A DNA stretch of 64,000 nt from Luteibacter sp. 9135 (GCF_000745005.1 NZ_JQNB01000001.1:1601001-1665000), one strand, 5' to 3'. Shown: positions 1 through 8,518, counted from the stretch's first letter. Numbers and translations are program-made. Notes: generated by a model from the letters alone, not told the origin.

Positions 1-223
1 CCACGTTGATCCCGCTGCCGCGTACCTGCTGATCGTGCAGTGAGCCGATGTCCAGGTCGTAGCCCGCGACGGGCAGGCTATCGGCGAAGACTTTCTGGCC
101 ATGATTGTAGAGGTGCCACTGGTAGCGATAGAGCGGGTCGCTCTTGGTCGCCGCCAGGGTGGCGGTCGGCGCGGCGATAAGCGCCGCGGCGGCCATCCAT
201 ACGTACATCGTTTCTTTTGCCAC
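1..223 (-). CDS. Secreted S8 (subtilisin/kexin-like) serine protease, N-terminal fragment
   Basis: Only the first 74 codons are inside the window; the gene runs off the left edge. The product starts with a hydrophobic signal peptide of about 24 residues ending in ALA-type small residues, followed by DPLYRYQWHLYNHGQ and, near the edge, GSGINV. That pattern (DPxxxxQWHLxNxGQ ... GINV) is typical of the beginning of the mature part of secreted S8 proteases just before the catalytic Asp block. I prefer the GTG at 221-223 because GGAG lies 8 bases upstream and it adds a lysine before the hydrophobic stretch; the ATG 15 bases further in has no better site. The catalytic triad is outside the window, so activity cannot be judged. 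Confidence 0.65.
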   Translation of the reverse strand, partial: MAKETMYVWMAAAALIAAPTATLAATKSDPLYRYQWHLYNHGQKVFADSLPVAGYDLDIGSLHDQQVRGSGINV

Positions 224-333
224 GTTGCAAGCTCCGATGTGCCCTGTTCCGGGCATGGTTCGACGGTTCCGGCTTCCCCATAAATCGTTAACGCAATGCG
301 GGGAAAAACACCCTACCTTTTGAAGGAAAGATG

Positions 334-355
334 TCTGGACGTTCAGGCGTCCAGA
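334..355 (-). terminator. Hairpin downstream of the persulfide operon
   Basis: An 8-bp perfect stem (TCTGGACG / CGTCCAGA) with a 6-base loop lies just beyond the DUF6691 gene. On the minus strand it is followed by a moderately T-rich stretch (CATCTTTCC), so it may terminate the operon transcribed from 2174. The T tract is weak. The rest of 224-376 shows no gene. Confidence 0.4.
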
Positions 356-376
356 TCGGTGAGTCATCGGTAACGA

Positions 377-793
377 TCAACGTGCTCTAGAGTGAATGAC
401 ACGATGCAAGCCCATGCCGCCGAGCAGCGCAGCCACGAACATCGCCGCAGGCCGGGGCTGTATGGCAAGATCGGCCAGTGCTGGCCCCGGACACAAACCA
501 ATCAGGCCCCAACCCCCGCCGAAAAGCGCGGCGCCGGCGAGCAGGGAACGATCGACCTTTCGCGACACCGGCACATGAAATCGATCGGCCAGCCATGGGC
601 GTTCGCGTCGACGCCGAACCTGCCAGGCGAGCGCCGCGGGCAGCAGGGCGGATGCCATCACGATGGCGAGCGACGGGTCCCATGCACCGGCCACGTCAAG
701 GAAGGCCAGCACGCGTTGCGGGTTGACCATATCCGACAAGGTCAGGCCAACGCCGAACAGCAGGCCTGCGAGGATGCTGACGAGCCGGCTCAT
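377..793 (-). CDS. DUF6691 / YeeE-YedE-type membrane protein (half transporter)
   Basis: A 138-residue, very hydrophobic protein with about four membrane segments. It carries the family-typical stretch GLLFGVGLTLSDMVNPQ near the N terminus and GLCPGPAL near residue 105; the conserved Cys-Pro-Gly resembles the cysteine motif of thiosulfate/persulfide importers of the TsuA/YeeE group. It is the second half of a split two-protein transporter. The start codon overlaps the stop of the preceding YeeE-like gene (ATGA), so the pair is translationally coupled. In established BigR operons of Xylella and Agrobacterium such membrane proteins are co-transcribed with blh; a role in moving reduced sulfur species is inferred from that context. 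Confidence 0.8.
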   Translation of the reverse strand: MSRLVSILAGLLFGVGLTLSDMVNPQRVLAFLDVAGAWDPSLAIVMASALLPAALAWQVRRRRERPWLADRFHVPVSRKVDRSLLAGAALFGGGWGLIGLCPGPALADLAIQPRPAAMFVAALLGGMGLHRVIHSRAR

Positions 794-1236
794 CGCAGTC
801 GCTCCAGTCCGTGGCGCATCATGTAGACCGTGGCGGCCGCCGTTAGCATGAAAACGCATGTTGCCCAGAGCGAGCGAGGCGAAAGGCGAGACAGTCCACA
901 CACGCCATGCCCACTCGTGCAGCCGGCGCCGAGACGTGTGCCATACCCCACCAGAAGCCCGCCGACGATCAGCGTCGGCCATCCGCTTGCCAGATCCAGG
1001 GCGGGCCGGTGCAGGAGGGGATGCGTCAGGCCGGCGGCGATCACGCTGGCGGTAAGGAAGAGCGCAGCCGCCACCCGGTCGTTGCCTGGCGCCCAGCCCG
1101 GTATGGCGGCAAGCATGCCGGAGATACCCATGACCCGCCCTTGGGCGAGCAGCACGATGCCGGCGGCTATGCCGATGGCTGCGCCACCCAGCGCCGGCCA
1201 GTACCACGCCAGTGGCGCAAGCGAGGCGGCCGTCAC
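790..1236 (-). CDS. YeeE/YedE family membrane protein (persulfide/thiosulfate transport, first half)
   Basis: A 148-residue integral membrane protein with about four hydrophobic segments. The motif GTRLGAGCTSGHGVCGLSR around residues 97-115 is the hallmark of YeeE/YedE (sulf_transp) proteins, with the two cysteines thought to contact the sulfur substrate. The start is taken as GTG at 1234-1236 because it overlaps the stop codon of the upstream blh gene (GTGA) and gives the normal length for a half-size family member. It also overlaps the next gene by four bases, so blh and the two membrane genes form one tightly coupled operon. Confidence 0.85.
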   Translation of the reverse strand: MTAASLAPLAWYWPALGGAAIGIAAGIVLLAQGRVMGISGMLAAIPGWAPGNDRVAAALFLTASVIAAGLTHPLLHRPALDLASGWPTLIVGGLLVGYGTRLGAGCTSGHGVCGLSRLSPRSLWATCVFMLTAAATVYMMRHGLERLR

Positions 1237-2174
1237 AGCAGATCCAACGGCGTGCGAAGATAACGCACGCCGTTGGCATCCGGCTCGGGAAAATGGCCCG
1301 CCCGCATGTTGACCTGGATCGACGGCAGCAGGAGTCGCGGCATCGCCAGTGTGGCATCCCTGGCTTCTCGCGTGCGCACGAACGCATCCTCGTCCACGCC
1401 CTCGTGGGCATGCACGTTGCCGGTGCGCTCGGCGCCGATGCTGCTTTCCCACGCGTAATGATCGCGGCCTGGTGCCTTGTAGTCGTGGCACATGAATACG
1501 CGCGTGGCATCGGGGAGCGACATCAGCCGCCGGATCGATCGGTAGAGCGTTCGGGCGTTTCCGCCCGGAAAATCGCAGCGTGCCGTGCCGTAGTCGGGCA
1601 TGAACAACGTGTCGCCCGCGAAGACGGCGTCGCCGATGACGTATGCCATGCATGCCGGCGTATGTCCGGGCACATGCAGCGTCATGGCGCGCAGCGCGCC
1701 GATCGTGAAGGTTTCGCCGTCGTCGAAGAGGTGATCGAACTGGCGGCCGTCCCGCGCGAACCGCTCATCTTCATTGAACACCTCTCCGAAGGTGTGCTGG
1801 ACGGCCGTGATCTGCGCACCGATCGCCAGGTGCCCACCGGTCTGTCGCTGGAGCCACGGCGCGGCAGTCAGGTGATCGGCGTGCGCGTGGGTTTCGAGAA
1901 TCCAAGCCACCTGCAGGTCATGCTCGACCACGTGTCGCACCAGGGCTTCGGCATGCGTCGTCGCCGTGCGGCCGCTCGGCGCATCGAAATCCAGCACGCT
2001 GTCGATGATGGCGCAGGCGCGACTCGTCGGGTCCTGGACGACATGGCTGACGGTGAACGTGGCCTCGTCGAAAAACGACGTGACCTGCGGGCGCTGCGCT
2101 GGATCGTCCGCTGCGGCGGTGGCTATCGCCGCAGCGCCCTGCAGGTTCGGATCGACGTACATCTCGGGGGTCAT
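1233..2174 (-). CDS. blh: MBL-fold persulfide dioxygenase (Blh/ETHE1-like)
   Basis: A 313-residue metallo-beta-lactamase-fold protein. The HxHxDH signature is visible as THAHADHLT (His96, His98, Asp100, His101), followed by VPGHTPACMAYVIGD with the next metal histidine and GDTLF with the bridging aspartate; FMCHDYKAPGRD supplies the last histidine. This layout is that of Blh/ETHE1-type persulfide dioxygenases, which oxidise glutathione persulfide to sulfite. The gene heads a coupled operon with the two YeeE/YedE proteins and diverges from a peroxiredoxin-BigR pair, the arrangement expected for hydrogen sulfide detoxification. The start at 2174 is a choice; ATG codons at 2162 and 2231 are alternatives, but the latter lies inside the AT-rich control region. 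Confidence 0.88.
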   Translation of the reverse strand: MTPEMYVDPNLQGAAAIATAAADDPAQRPQVTSFFDEATFTVSHVVQDPTSRACAIIDSVLDFDAPSGRTATTHAEALVRHVVEHDLQVAWILETHAHADHLTAAPWLQRQTGGHLAIGAQITAVQHTFGEVFNEDERFARDGRQFDHLFDDGETFTIGALRAMTLHVPGHTPACMAYVIGDAVFAGDTLFMPDYGTARCDFPGGNARTLYRSIRRLMSLPDATRVFMCHDYKAPGRDHYAWESSIGAERTGNVHAHEGVDEDAFVRTREARDATLAMPRLLLPSIQVNMRAGHFPEPDANGVRYLRTPLDLL

Positions 2175-2198
2175 GAGGCAGTATCTCGCAGAATGCGG

Positions 2199-2245
2199 AT
2201 AAATAATTACATCAATACATAAAGTATGCAATTATAACTTCGCAT
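2199..2245. promoter_or_regulatory. AT-rich divergent control region of the bigR/blh locus
   Basis: About 45 bases that are strikingly AT-rich within a high-GC context separate the divergent blh and peroxiredoxin genes. A short inverted repeat ATAC-n5-GTAT sits at 2215-2227, and TTATAA/TAATTA elements suitable as -10 boxes face both ways. BigR is known to bind an AT-rich operator in the promoter of its own operon, so this is the likely BigR operator. The operator assignment is inferred from position and composition. Confidence 0.6.
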
Positions 2246-2299
2246 TGGATCGCGCCGGCGGCTGCGAGCCGTTGCGCCACCTTCCACGGGAGACCTCGC

Positions 2300-2944
2300 T
2301 TGGATACCGCATCGCCGACCGCTCACCCTGTGCGCCTGCACACGCAAGCGCCCGATTTCCGTGCCCGCACCACCCATGGGGAGGTGACGCTGTCGGACTA
2401 TCGCGGGCGCTGGCTGGTCCTGTTCTCGCATCCGGCCGACTTCACGCCGGTTTGCACCAGCGAGTTCATGGCCTTCGCCGAAGCGGAGCCGGCTTTCGAG
2501 CGCCTCGACTGCGCGCTGCTGGCGTTGTCGATCGATGGCCTTTACTCCCACCTGGCCTGGATTCGCGACATCCGGGAACGCTGGGGCGTGACCATCAACT
2601 TCCCGATCATCGAAGATCCCTCGATGGCGGTCGCCCTGGGTTACGGCATGTTGTCCGCGGACGCCGCCGACAGCGCGACGGCGCGCATGACCTATGTAAT
2701 CGATCCCGACGGGATCGTCCGGGCCATGAGCTGGTATCCCATGGAGGTGGGGCGGTCCGTGGCCGAACTGCTTCGCCTGGTCGAGTCGCTGCAGATGGCC
2801 AGCCATCACCAGGTCGCCACGCCCGAGGGTTGGCAGCCCGGGGCGCCGGTGCTCCAGCGTGTCCCGACCGATGCGGTGAGCGCTGCGGCCATCGCGCCGG
2901 GCGAGGGCGAGGCGTGGTACTTCCGCTTCAGGCCCTGCCCGTGA
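2300..2944 (+). CDS. Peroxiredoxin, Prx6 (1-Cys) type
   Basis: A 214-residue peroxidase reducing hydroperoxides through a peroxidatic cysteine. The catalytic motif is HPADFTPVCTSEF (Cys52), with the Prx6-type downstream sequence SIDGLYSHLAWIRDI and the C-terminal Prx domain; the chain ends in RPCP, so a C-terminal cysteine could serve as resolving residue. The start appears to be TTG at 2300, preceded by GGGAG at a good distance; no ATG fits. The stop overlaps the bigR start (TGATG), so both are one operon diverging from blh. A peroxiredoxin as partner of BigR suggests persulfides or peroxides formed during sulfide stress are its substrates, which is inference. Confidence 0.85.
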   Translation: MDTASPTAHPVRLHTQAPDFRARTTHGEVTLSDYRGRWLVLFSHPADFTPVCTSEFMAFAEAEPAFERLDCALLALSIDGLYSHLAWIRDIRERWGVTINFPIIEDPSMAVALGYGMLSADAADSATARMTYVIDPDGIVRAMSWYPMEVGRSVAELLRLVESLQMASHHQVATPEGWQPGAPVLQRVPTDAVSAAAIAPGEGEAWYFRFRPCP

Positions 2945-3333
2945 TGCCCGAGGCAAACCTGGAGGCCATGAAGGCTGCCGTGCCCGAGGTGGCGGACCTG
3001 CTGCGATTGCTCGGTACGCCCACGCGCTTGCTGCTGCTGTGTCACATTGCCCAGGGCGAATGTGCGGTGGGCCAGATCGAACGCGACCTGGGCATTCGTC
3101 AACCAGGGTTGTCACAGCAGCTGGCCGAACTCCGCCAGAACCAGCTCGTCGTCACCCGCAGGCAATCGAGATCCATTTACTACTCGGTGGCCGACGAACG
3201 GGTGCGCGCCCTGTTGGAAGCACTGCATGCCATTTTCTGCGGCGACGGGCTTCCCGCTGCCGCGGCGCCGTCCCGACTAGCCGACGCGCCAGCTGCCGGC
3301 GAGCGTGTGCGCTTCGCTCGCATGCTGCGCTGA
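2944..3333 (+). CDS. bigR: BigR-like ArsR-family transcriptional repressor
   Basis: A 129-residue winged-helix repressor. The recognition helix region IRQPGLSQQLAELR matches BigR/SqrR/YgaV-type sensors, as do GECAVGQIE (Cys40) and HAIFCG (Cys99), positions expected to form the di- or tetrasulfide that releases DNA in persulfide sensors. It probably represses both its own operon and blh. The last 25 or so residues extend beyond the usual family end, and the 3' end overlaps the convergent pabBC gene by 57 bases, suggesting an original stop codon was lost. Identification rests on the cysteine pair plus the blh context. Confidence 0.88.
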   Translation: MPEANLEAMKAAVPEVADLLRLLGTPTRLLLLCHIAQGECAVGQIERDLGIRQPGLSQQLAELRQNQLVVTRRQSRSIYYSVADERVRALLEALHAIFCGDGLPAAAAPSRLADAPAAGERVRFARMLR

Positions 3334-5103
3334 TAGCGGAGCCGCTTTTACGAGGCCGCGGAGCGAATTGCCCAGGTAGATCGTGCCGGCCCTTTCCAGA
3401 TCGTCGACGGTGAGCACGGCCTCCCGGCATCGCCCGGCCGCGATCAGCGTCGCACGCAGCCGGCCGGGCAGGGCACCGGTGTGCAGCGGCGGCGTCAGCA
3501 GCTCATGCCCGTCATCGATGAAGAGGTTGGTATACGAGCCCTCGCACACCTCGTTGCGCTCGTTGAGCAGGATGGCCTCGTCCGCGCCATGGGCTTTCGC
3601 CTCGGCAAGCGCCTCATCGTAGGTTTCGCGCCAACCCGTTTTGTAAATGCGCAGGGGATCGTCGCTGCACAGGCGCCGGGTGGCGATGACGAAGCGCATG
3701 ACCTCGGGCGTCGGTGGCAGGGCGGTGCTTTCGGCGGTCATGCTGCCGTCGTCGTGCAGGACCAGCCGCACCTTGCGGGTCGTCGCACCGGCGTCGGCGG
3801 TCGCCTTGCGCAGTGCAGTCGTCGCGGCTGACAGGTCGAAGGTAAGCCCCAGTGCCCGCGCTCCGTCGCGCATCCGTCGCAGGTGTCCGTGCAGTCGCGG
3901 CCACCTTCCGGCCTGGTAGGGCAGCGTTTCCAGTAGCGTGATCGGGCGGCGTCCGGCCTCGTAGAAACGTGCCTTCAAGACGCATTCGTCGTATTCCTGG
4001 TCGGCGTCCGAATCGCTGACCACCGCGCCGCCCACGCCCAGCTCGCCCACGCCGTCGGTAACGGTCAGCGTGCGGATCGCCACGCTGAAGCGGGCCGCGC
4101 CATCGGGCGCAAAATGGCCGATGGCACCGCAATACGCGCCGCGCGCCGACGCCTCCAGGTCACGGATGATCTGCATCGCGCGGATCTTCGGCGCACCGGT
4201 GATCGAGCCGCACGGAAACAGCGCGGCCAGCATGCTTGCGATAGGACTGCCGGACGGCAGTGTCGCCTGCACGGTGGAGGTCATCTGGTGGACGGTGGGG
4301 TAGGTTTCCACAGTGAATAGTTCGGGCACCGTCACCGTGCCGGGCACCGCCAGTCGCCCTAGGTCGTTACGGATCAGGTCGACGATCATGAGGTTTTCGG
4401 TGCGGTTCTTCAGGCTGTTCCGCAATGCCTCGCGCTGGGCGCGATCGTTGACGTCGTCCGCGCCTCGCGGCACGGTGCCCTTCATGGGGCGTGTCGTCAT
4501 GGTGCCTTCGGCGTCGAGGGCGAAGAACAGTTCCGGGGAGAAACCCAGCAACTGACGCTCGCCGTCGTCGATGAACGCGCCGTGCGCGCCGCCGGACGTA
4601 TGGCGAAGCTGTCCGTAGAGCGCGCGTGGATCGCCGGTCACGCAAAAATGCGCGCGCATGCTCAGGTTCACCTGATAGGCGTCGCCCCGGCGGATCGCCT
4701 CCATGACCGCGTCAAAACGGTTCCGGTAAGCATTCCTGTCCCATTCGAACGTCAACGGCGAGGCGTAGACGCGATCCCGCGGCCAGAGCGCTTCGATGGC
4801 ATCGCCCTGGAGGATCGTCGGCGGCTCGTCGTATTGGCCAAACCAGATCAGCGGCACCTGCCGCTCGGCGGGCAGCCGGTCGCCGAGATGCGGCTCCAGG
4901 ACGTAGCCCAGTTCGTAGCTGAAATAACCGGCCAGGTGTTGGCCCGCGGCCAGCGCTCGCTGCATGGCTGCGAGGGTGCCGGGCACGTCGGCGGGCTGCC
5001 GTGCCACGAAGGTGCGCGACGGGCGCGAGAAGACTTCCGCCCATCCGTCGCGCGCGTTGTCGAGTATCACCTGGCCACGGCTATCGTTCACATCGGGCAG
5101 CAT
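3277..5103 (-). CDS. pabBC: Fused aminodeoxychorismate synthase component I / 4-amino-4-deoxychorismate lyase
   Basis: A 608-residue two-domain folate enzyme. The N-terminal domain (about 1-385) is a chorismate-binding enzyme: RPMKGTVPRG carries the lysine specific for PabB rather than anthranilate synthase, followed by KNRTENLMIVDLIRNDLGR and CGSITGAPKIRAM. The C-terminal domain (about 390-608) is a fold-type IV PLP enzyme like PabC, with KTGWRETYDEA supplying the PLP lysine, EAILLNERNEVCEGSYTN and GALPGRLR. Together they convert chorismate plus ammonia to p-aminobenzoate; the glutaminase PabA must be elsewhere. The start ATG at 5103 is 38 bases from the divergent phosphopantetheinyl transferase gene. 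Upstream in-frame residues look non-coding. Confidence 0.9.
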   Translation of the reverse strand: MLPDVNDSRGQVILDNARDGWAEVFSRPSRTFVARQPADVPGTLAAMQRALAAGQHLAGYFSYELGYVLEPHLGDRLPAERQVPLIWFGQYDEPPTILQGDAIEALWPRDRVYASPLTFEWDRNAYRNRFDAVMEAIRRGDAYQVNLSMRAHFCVTGDPRALYGQLRHTSGGAHGAFIDDGERQLLGFSPELFFALDAEGTMTTRPMKGTVPRGADDVNDRAQREALRNSLKNRTENLMIVDLIRNDLGRLAVPGTVTVPELFTVETYPTVHQMTSTVQATLPSGSPIASMLAALFPCGSITGAPKIRAMQIIRDLEASARGAYCGAIGHFAPDGAARFSVAIRTLTVTDGVGELGVGGAVVSDSDADQEYDECVLKARFYEAGRRPITLLETLPYQAGRWPRLHGHLRRMRDGARALGLTFDLSAATTALRKATADAGATTRKVRLVLHDDGSMTAESTALPPTPEVMRFVIATRRLCSDDPLRIYKTGWRETYDEALAEAKAHGADEAILLNERNEVCEGSYTNLFIDDGHELLTPPLHTGALPGRLRATLIAAGRCREAVLTVDDLERAGTIYLGNSLRGLVKAAPLSAQHASEAHTLAGSWRVG

Positions 5104-5141
5104 ACTGTTTCCCGCTGCCCCATCACATGGAAGACCGATCG

Positions 5142-5846
5142 ATGCACGACATGGCCAGGTTATCCCTGTCGCGACACCCCGGCGGGCTGCCGGACGCGTT
5201 CGTCGTGCCGTTCGATCCGGCCGAGTCCGATCTGGCGCTGTTCGCGGCCTACGGCATCGCCTGTCCGCCCACCATCGAACGCAGTGTGCCCAAGCGGCGC
5301 GCGGAATACTTGGCCGGCCGGCGCGTCGCCCTGGCCGCCCTGGCCGCGGCGGGAGTCCACGTGGGCGACCTGGGCACGTCCGCGTCGCGGGCGCCATGCT
5401 GGCCGGAGGGTTTCATCGGCAGCATCACGCATGCGTCCCGCATGGCGGCTGCGGTGGCCCTCCCGGTGGGGCCACTTCGCGGCGTGGGGCTGGACCTGGA
5501 AGACGTGGTGTCCGACAGCGCCATCGAAGCGATCCTCGTCTCGGTGGTCACCGAGGCCGAGGTGACCGCGCTGGTCGACCTGGTCGTGCATACCGATCGG
5601 GCGACGGCGCTGACGGCCGCCTTTTCGGCCAAAGAGAGCTTCTTCAAGGCCACCGCGGCGACGGTGGGACGGATATTCGACTTCTCGGCACTGACACTGC
5701 GGCGCGCCTCGCATGACGAGGGCATCATCGAGGCGGATGTGGCCGAAGACCTCGCACCGTCGTTGCCGCGCGGCACGTCGGTCCGGCTCGGCTTCAGTGT
5801 GCTCGACCATCGTTCGGTCGTGACCACCTGCGCGTGGCGGCCGTAG
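5142..5846 (+). CDS. 4'-phosphopantetheinyl transferase (EntD type)
   Basis: A 234-residue enzyme that transfers phosphopantetheine from CoA to carrier proteins. Metal-binding GVGLDLEDV (Asp118, Glu120) and AFSAKESFFKAT (Lys163, Glu164, Lys168) are the two Sfp/EntD signatures; FIGSITHASR upstream is the EntD-type substrate motif. ATG at 5142 is chosen because GGAAGA lies seven bases before it; an ATG 15 bases earlier overlaps that site. It stands alone, divergent from pabBC, with no carrier protein or NRPS/PKS gene in the window, so its acceptor is unknown. Confidence 0.85.
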   Translation: MHDMARLSLSRHPGGLPDAFVVPFDPAESDLALFAAYGIACPPTIERSVPKRRAEYLAGRRVALAALAAAGVHVGDLGTSASRAPCWPEGFIGSITHASRMAAAVALPVGPLRGVGLDLEDVVSDSAIEAILVSVVTEAEVTALVDLVVHTDRATALTAAFSAKESFFKATAATVGRIFDFSALTLRRASHDEGIIEADVAEDLAPSLPRGTSVRLGFSVLDHRSVVTTCAWRP

Positions 5847-5941
5847 CGCCTCCTTCACTGACGACGGGCGGGGCAGGGGTTGAGCTGCCGGCCGGGGACA
5901 GGGACACTCGGCGGCTACCCGAACCCGCAAGGTCGCGCACG

Positions 5942-6862
5942 ATGAACGTTACCCCCTTCTATCCCGTCGGTACGCCCGGCCAGCCCTGGACCGCGGCGGA
6001 CGTCGCCACCTGGCGCGCCCGCCAGGTGAGGAAGCGCAGCTATGCCGACGATGTCCTGGGGGCGATCGAGCCGCTGCGCCAGCGTTTCGAGGTCGGCGAG
6101 TACGGTGCGCTCGACTATGCAGAAGGCCATTACCCGCTGCTGGCGATCCGCAGCCGTGACTGGAACGACGCCTTGCCCGTGCTGCTGGTGACCGGCGGCG
6201 TGCACGGCTATGAGACCAGCGGTGTCGAAGGCGCCCTGCAATTCGTGCGCGACCACGGCGCCGACTACACCGGCCGGGCCAACCTGCTGGTCGTTCCCTG
6301 CGTCAGCCCCTGGGCCTACGAGCGCATCCTGCGCTGGAATCCCGACGCGATCGACCCCAACCGCAACTTCCGCCTGGACAGCCCGGCGGCGGAGTCGGCG
6401 GCGCTGGTCCGGTTGCTGGCGCCGCTGGCGGACACGGTATTGGTCCATATCGACCTGCATGAGACCACCGATTCGGACGAATCGGAGTTTCGTCCCGCCC
6501 TGACGGCGCGCGACGGCACCGCTTACGAGCCCGGTGAGATTCCCGACGGGTTCTACCTGGTCGACAGCGCGACCAACCCGCAGCCGGCCTTCCAGAAGGC
6601 GATGATCGACGCGGTGGCGAAGGTCACCCATATCGCCCCGGCGGATGAGCGGGGCGAGATCATCGGCTCGCCCGTCGTCGCGCCGGGCGTCATCGAATAC
6701 GACGTGAAGGCGCTCGGACTCTGTGCCGGCATCACCGATGCCCGCTATGTCACCACCACCGAGGTCTACCCGGACAGCCCGCGGGCTACGCCGCAGCAGT
6801 GCAACGACGCGCAGGTGGCGGCGGTGCGGGCCGGCTTCGATTACGCGCTGGCCCAGGGGTGA
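5942..6862 (+). CDS. M14-family zinc metallocarboxypeptidase-like protein
   Basis: A 306-residue protein without signal peptide. Zinc ligands of the M14 fold are visible: GGVHGYETSG (HxxE) around residue 85-94 and HIDLHETT with the third ligand around residue 172; DPNRNFRLDS between them resembles the substrate-carboxylate-binding NR motif. It should hydrolyse a C-terminal or amide bond of a small cytoplasmic substrate. Members of this subgroup are annotated simply as M14 metallopeptidases, and no substrate can be deduced. It lies alone between the transferase gene and gmk. Between it and gmk (6863-7065) I see no gene. Confidence 0.8.
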   Translation: MNVTPFYPVGTPGQPWTAADVATWRARQVRKRSYADDVLGAIEPLRQRFEVGEYGALDYAEGHYPLLAIRSRDWNDALPVLLVTGGVHGYETSGVEGALQFVRDHGADYTGRANLLVVPCVSPWAYERILRWNPDAIDPNRNFRLDSPAAESAALVRLLAPLADTVLVHIDLHETTDSDESEFRPALTARDGTAYEPGEIPDGFYLVDSATNPQPAFQKAMIDAVAKVTHIAPADERGEIIGSPVVAPGVIEYDVKALGLCAGITDARYVTTTEVYPDSPRATPQQCNDAQVAAVRAGFDYALAQG

Positions 6863-7065
6863 CGGCGCCCCGCTGGCCGGGTCCGCGACCGGCCTGGCCA
6901 GCGGCTGTAGGAGAGTCCGGACGCGCGCCGGGAAGCCGGCCTCGTCCGGCTGAAGCCCTCGCGAAAGCCGGGACACGCCATAATTTCGCTACAATCGCGT
7001 TTTGCCCCACGGCACGCGCCCCGGTCCATGCCGGCCAGCGCCTGTTGCCGGCTCACGGAGAGGCC

Positions 7066-7095
7066 ATGAACCCCCCACGAGACACCCGCGGATGA
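7066..7095 (+). other. Nine-codon leader ORF coupled to gmk
   Basis: ATG at 7066 follows an excellent ribosome binding site (GGAGAGG, 7057-7063) and opens a nine-codon frame (MNPPRDTRG) whose TGA overlaps the gmk start codon as ATGA. gmk itself lacks a good site directly upstream of its ATG. The arrangement suggests ribosomes load on the mini-ORF and reinitiate at gmk. Whether the peptide matters is unknown; it could simply be a coupling device. Confidence 0.4.
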
Positions 7096-7709
7096 TCGAA
7101 GGCACCCTGTTCGTGGTGGCCGCTCCCTCGGGCGCAGGCAAGTCGACGCTGGTCAACGCCCTGCTGGCGCGCGAGCCGGACATCTCCCTGTCGATCTCGC
7201 ACACCACGCGCCCCCCGCGCGTGGGTGAGCAATACGGCCGTCACTACTTCTTCGTCGAGCGCGCGGACTTCGAGCGCGAGATCGCCGACGGCATCTTCCT
7301 CGAACACGCGGAAGTCCACGGCAACCTGTACGGCACCTCCCGCATCGTCGTGGAGGAAAAACTCGCCGACGGCGCCGATGTCCTGCTCGAGATCGACTGG
7401 CAGGGCGCGCGGCAGGTTCGCCAGGGCAAGCCGGATTGCGTCAGCGTGTTCATCCTGCCGCCCTCGCGGGTGGAACTGGAACGCCGCCTGCGCGGCCGCG
7501 GTTCGGACGCGCCGGAAGTGATCGAGCGCCGCCTGTTCAACTCGCGCGAGGAAATCGCCCACGCGCACGAGTTCGACTACATCATCGTCAACGACCGTTT
7601 CGAGGACGCCCTGGCGGACCTCCAGTCGATCGTCCGCGCCGTACGCCAGCGCGCGCCCGTGGCGGCGCGCCGCCATGAAACGCTGATCCAGGAGTTGCTG
7701 GCCCCATGA
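7092..7709 (+). CDS. gmk: Guanylate kinase
   Basis: A 205-residue kinase phosphorylating GMP (and dGMP) to GDP with ATP. P-loop APSGAGKST sits at residues 11-19, followed by the GMP-binding SISHTTRPPRVGE and YGRHYFF segments and the lid-region Arg-rich stretch RRLRGRGSD. Length is normal. ATG 7092 matches the usual N terminus (short residues before the P-loop). It is the first gene of a tight operon: the stop overlaps mlaF (ATGA). In E. coli gmk is followed directly by rpoZ and spoT; here the mla genes intervene. Confidence 0.95.
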   Translation: MIEGTLFVVAAPSGAGKSTLVNALLAREPDISLSISHTTRPPRVGEQYGRHYFFVERADFEREIADGIFLEHAEVHGNLYGTSRIVVEEKLADGADVLLEIDWQGARQVRQGKPDCVSVFILPPSRVELERRLRGRGSDAPEVIERRLFNSREEIAHAHEFDYIIVNDRFEDALADLQSIVRAVRQRAPVAARRHETLIQELLAP

Positions 7710-8518
7710 CCGACGACGCCATCGTCCGCATCCGCGGACTGACCACAGTGCTCAACGGCAAGACCATTTTCGACGCGCTCGACCTGGACATTCCGCGCGG
7801 CAAGGTCACCGCGATCATGGGGCCCAGCGGCACCGGCAAGACCACCCTGCTCAAGCACATCACCGGGCAGATGCGCGGCGACGCCGGCACGGTGGAGGTC
7901 GACGGCCAGAACGTCCCCGCGCTGTCGCGCGAGAAGTTGTTCGGCCTGCGCGAGCGGATCGGCTACCTCTTCCAGAATTCCGCCCTGCTTACGGATTACG
8001 ACGTGTTCGAGAACGTCGCTTTTCCGCTGCGTCAGCACACCGACCTGCCGGAGGAACTGATCCGCAACATCGTGCTGAACAAGCTCGAGGCAGTCGGCCT
8101 GCGCGGTGCGGCGAAGCTGGAGCCGACCGAGCTCTCCGGCGGTATGGCCCGGCGCGTGGCGCTGGCCCGCGCCATCGTCTTCGACCCGGCCCTGATCCTG
8201 TACGACGAACCCTTCGTCGGCCTGGATCCCATCGCGCTCAACCAGGTGCTGCTGCTGATCCGCACGCTCAACGAGACCCTCGGCATCACCAGCGTGCTGG
8301 TGGCGCACGAACTGGCCGCGGTGCAGAAGGTGGCCGACCACGTCTATCTCATCGCCAACGGCAAGGTCGTGGCGCAGGGCGCCCCGGCCACCCTGGCCAC
8401 CGACGGCTCGCCGTGGACGGCGCAGTTCTTCGGCGGGCAGATCGATGGTCCGGTTCCCTTCCAGTATCCCGCGGGCGATTACGCCACCGCGCTGGGTTTC
8501 CCCGGAGGCAAGGCATGA
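7706..8518 (+). CDS. mlaF: Phospholipid ABC transporter ATP-binding protein MlaF
   Basis: A 270-residue ABC ATPase that powers retrograde or anterograde phospholipid movement between inner and outer membranes with MlaE, MlaD and MlaB. Walker A is GPSGTGKTT (39-47), the signature LSGGMARRVALARA (143-156) and Walker B ALILYDEPFVGLDP (162-175); the MlaF-typical GYLFQNSALL Q-loop is present. It starts inside the gmk stop codon and ends inside the mlaE start codon, both as ATGA overlaps, so it is fully embedded in the gmk-mla operon. Confidence 0.95.
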   Translation: MTDDAIVRIRGLTTVLNGKTIFDALDLDIPRGKVTAIMGPSGTGKTTLLKHITGQMRGDAGTVEVDGQNVPALSREKLFGLRERIGYLFQNSALLTDYDVFENVAFPLRQHTDLPEELIRNIVLNKLEAVGLRGAAKLEPTELSGGMARRVALARAIVFDPALILYDEPFVGLDPIALNQVLLLIRTLNETLGITSVLVAHELAAVQKVADHVYLIANGKVVAQGAPATLATDGSPWTAQFFGGQIDGPVPFQYPAGDYATALGFPGGKA

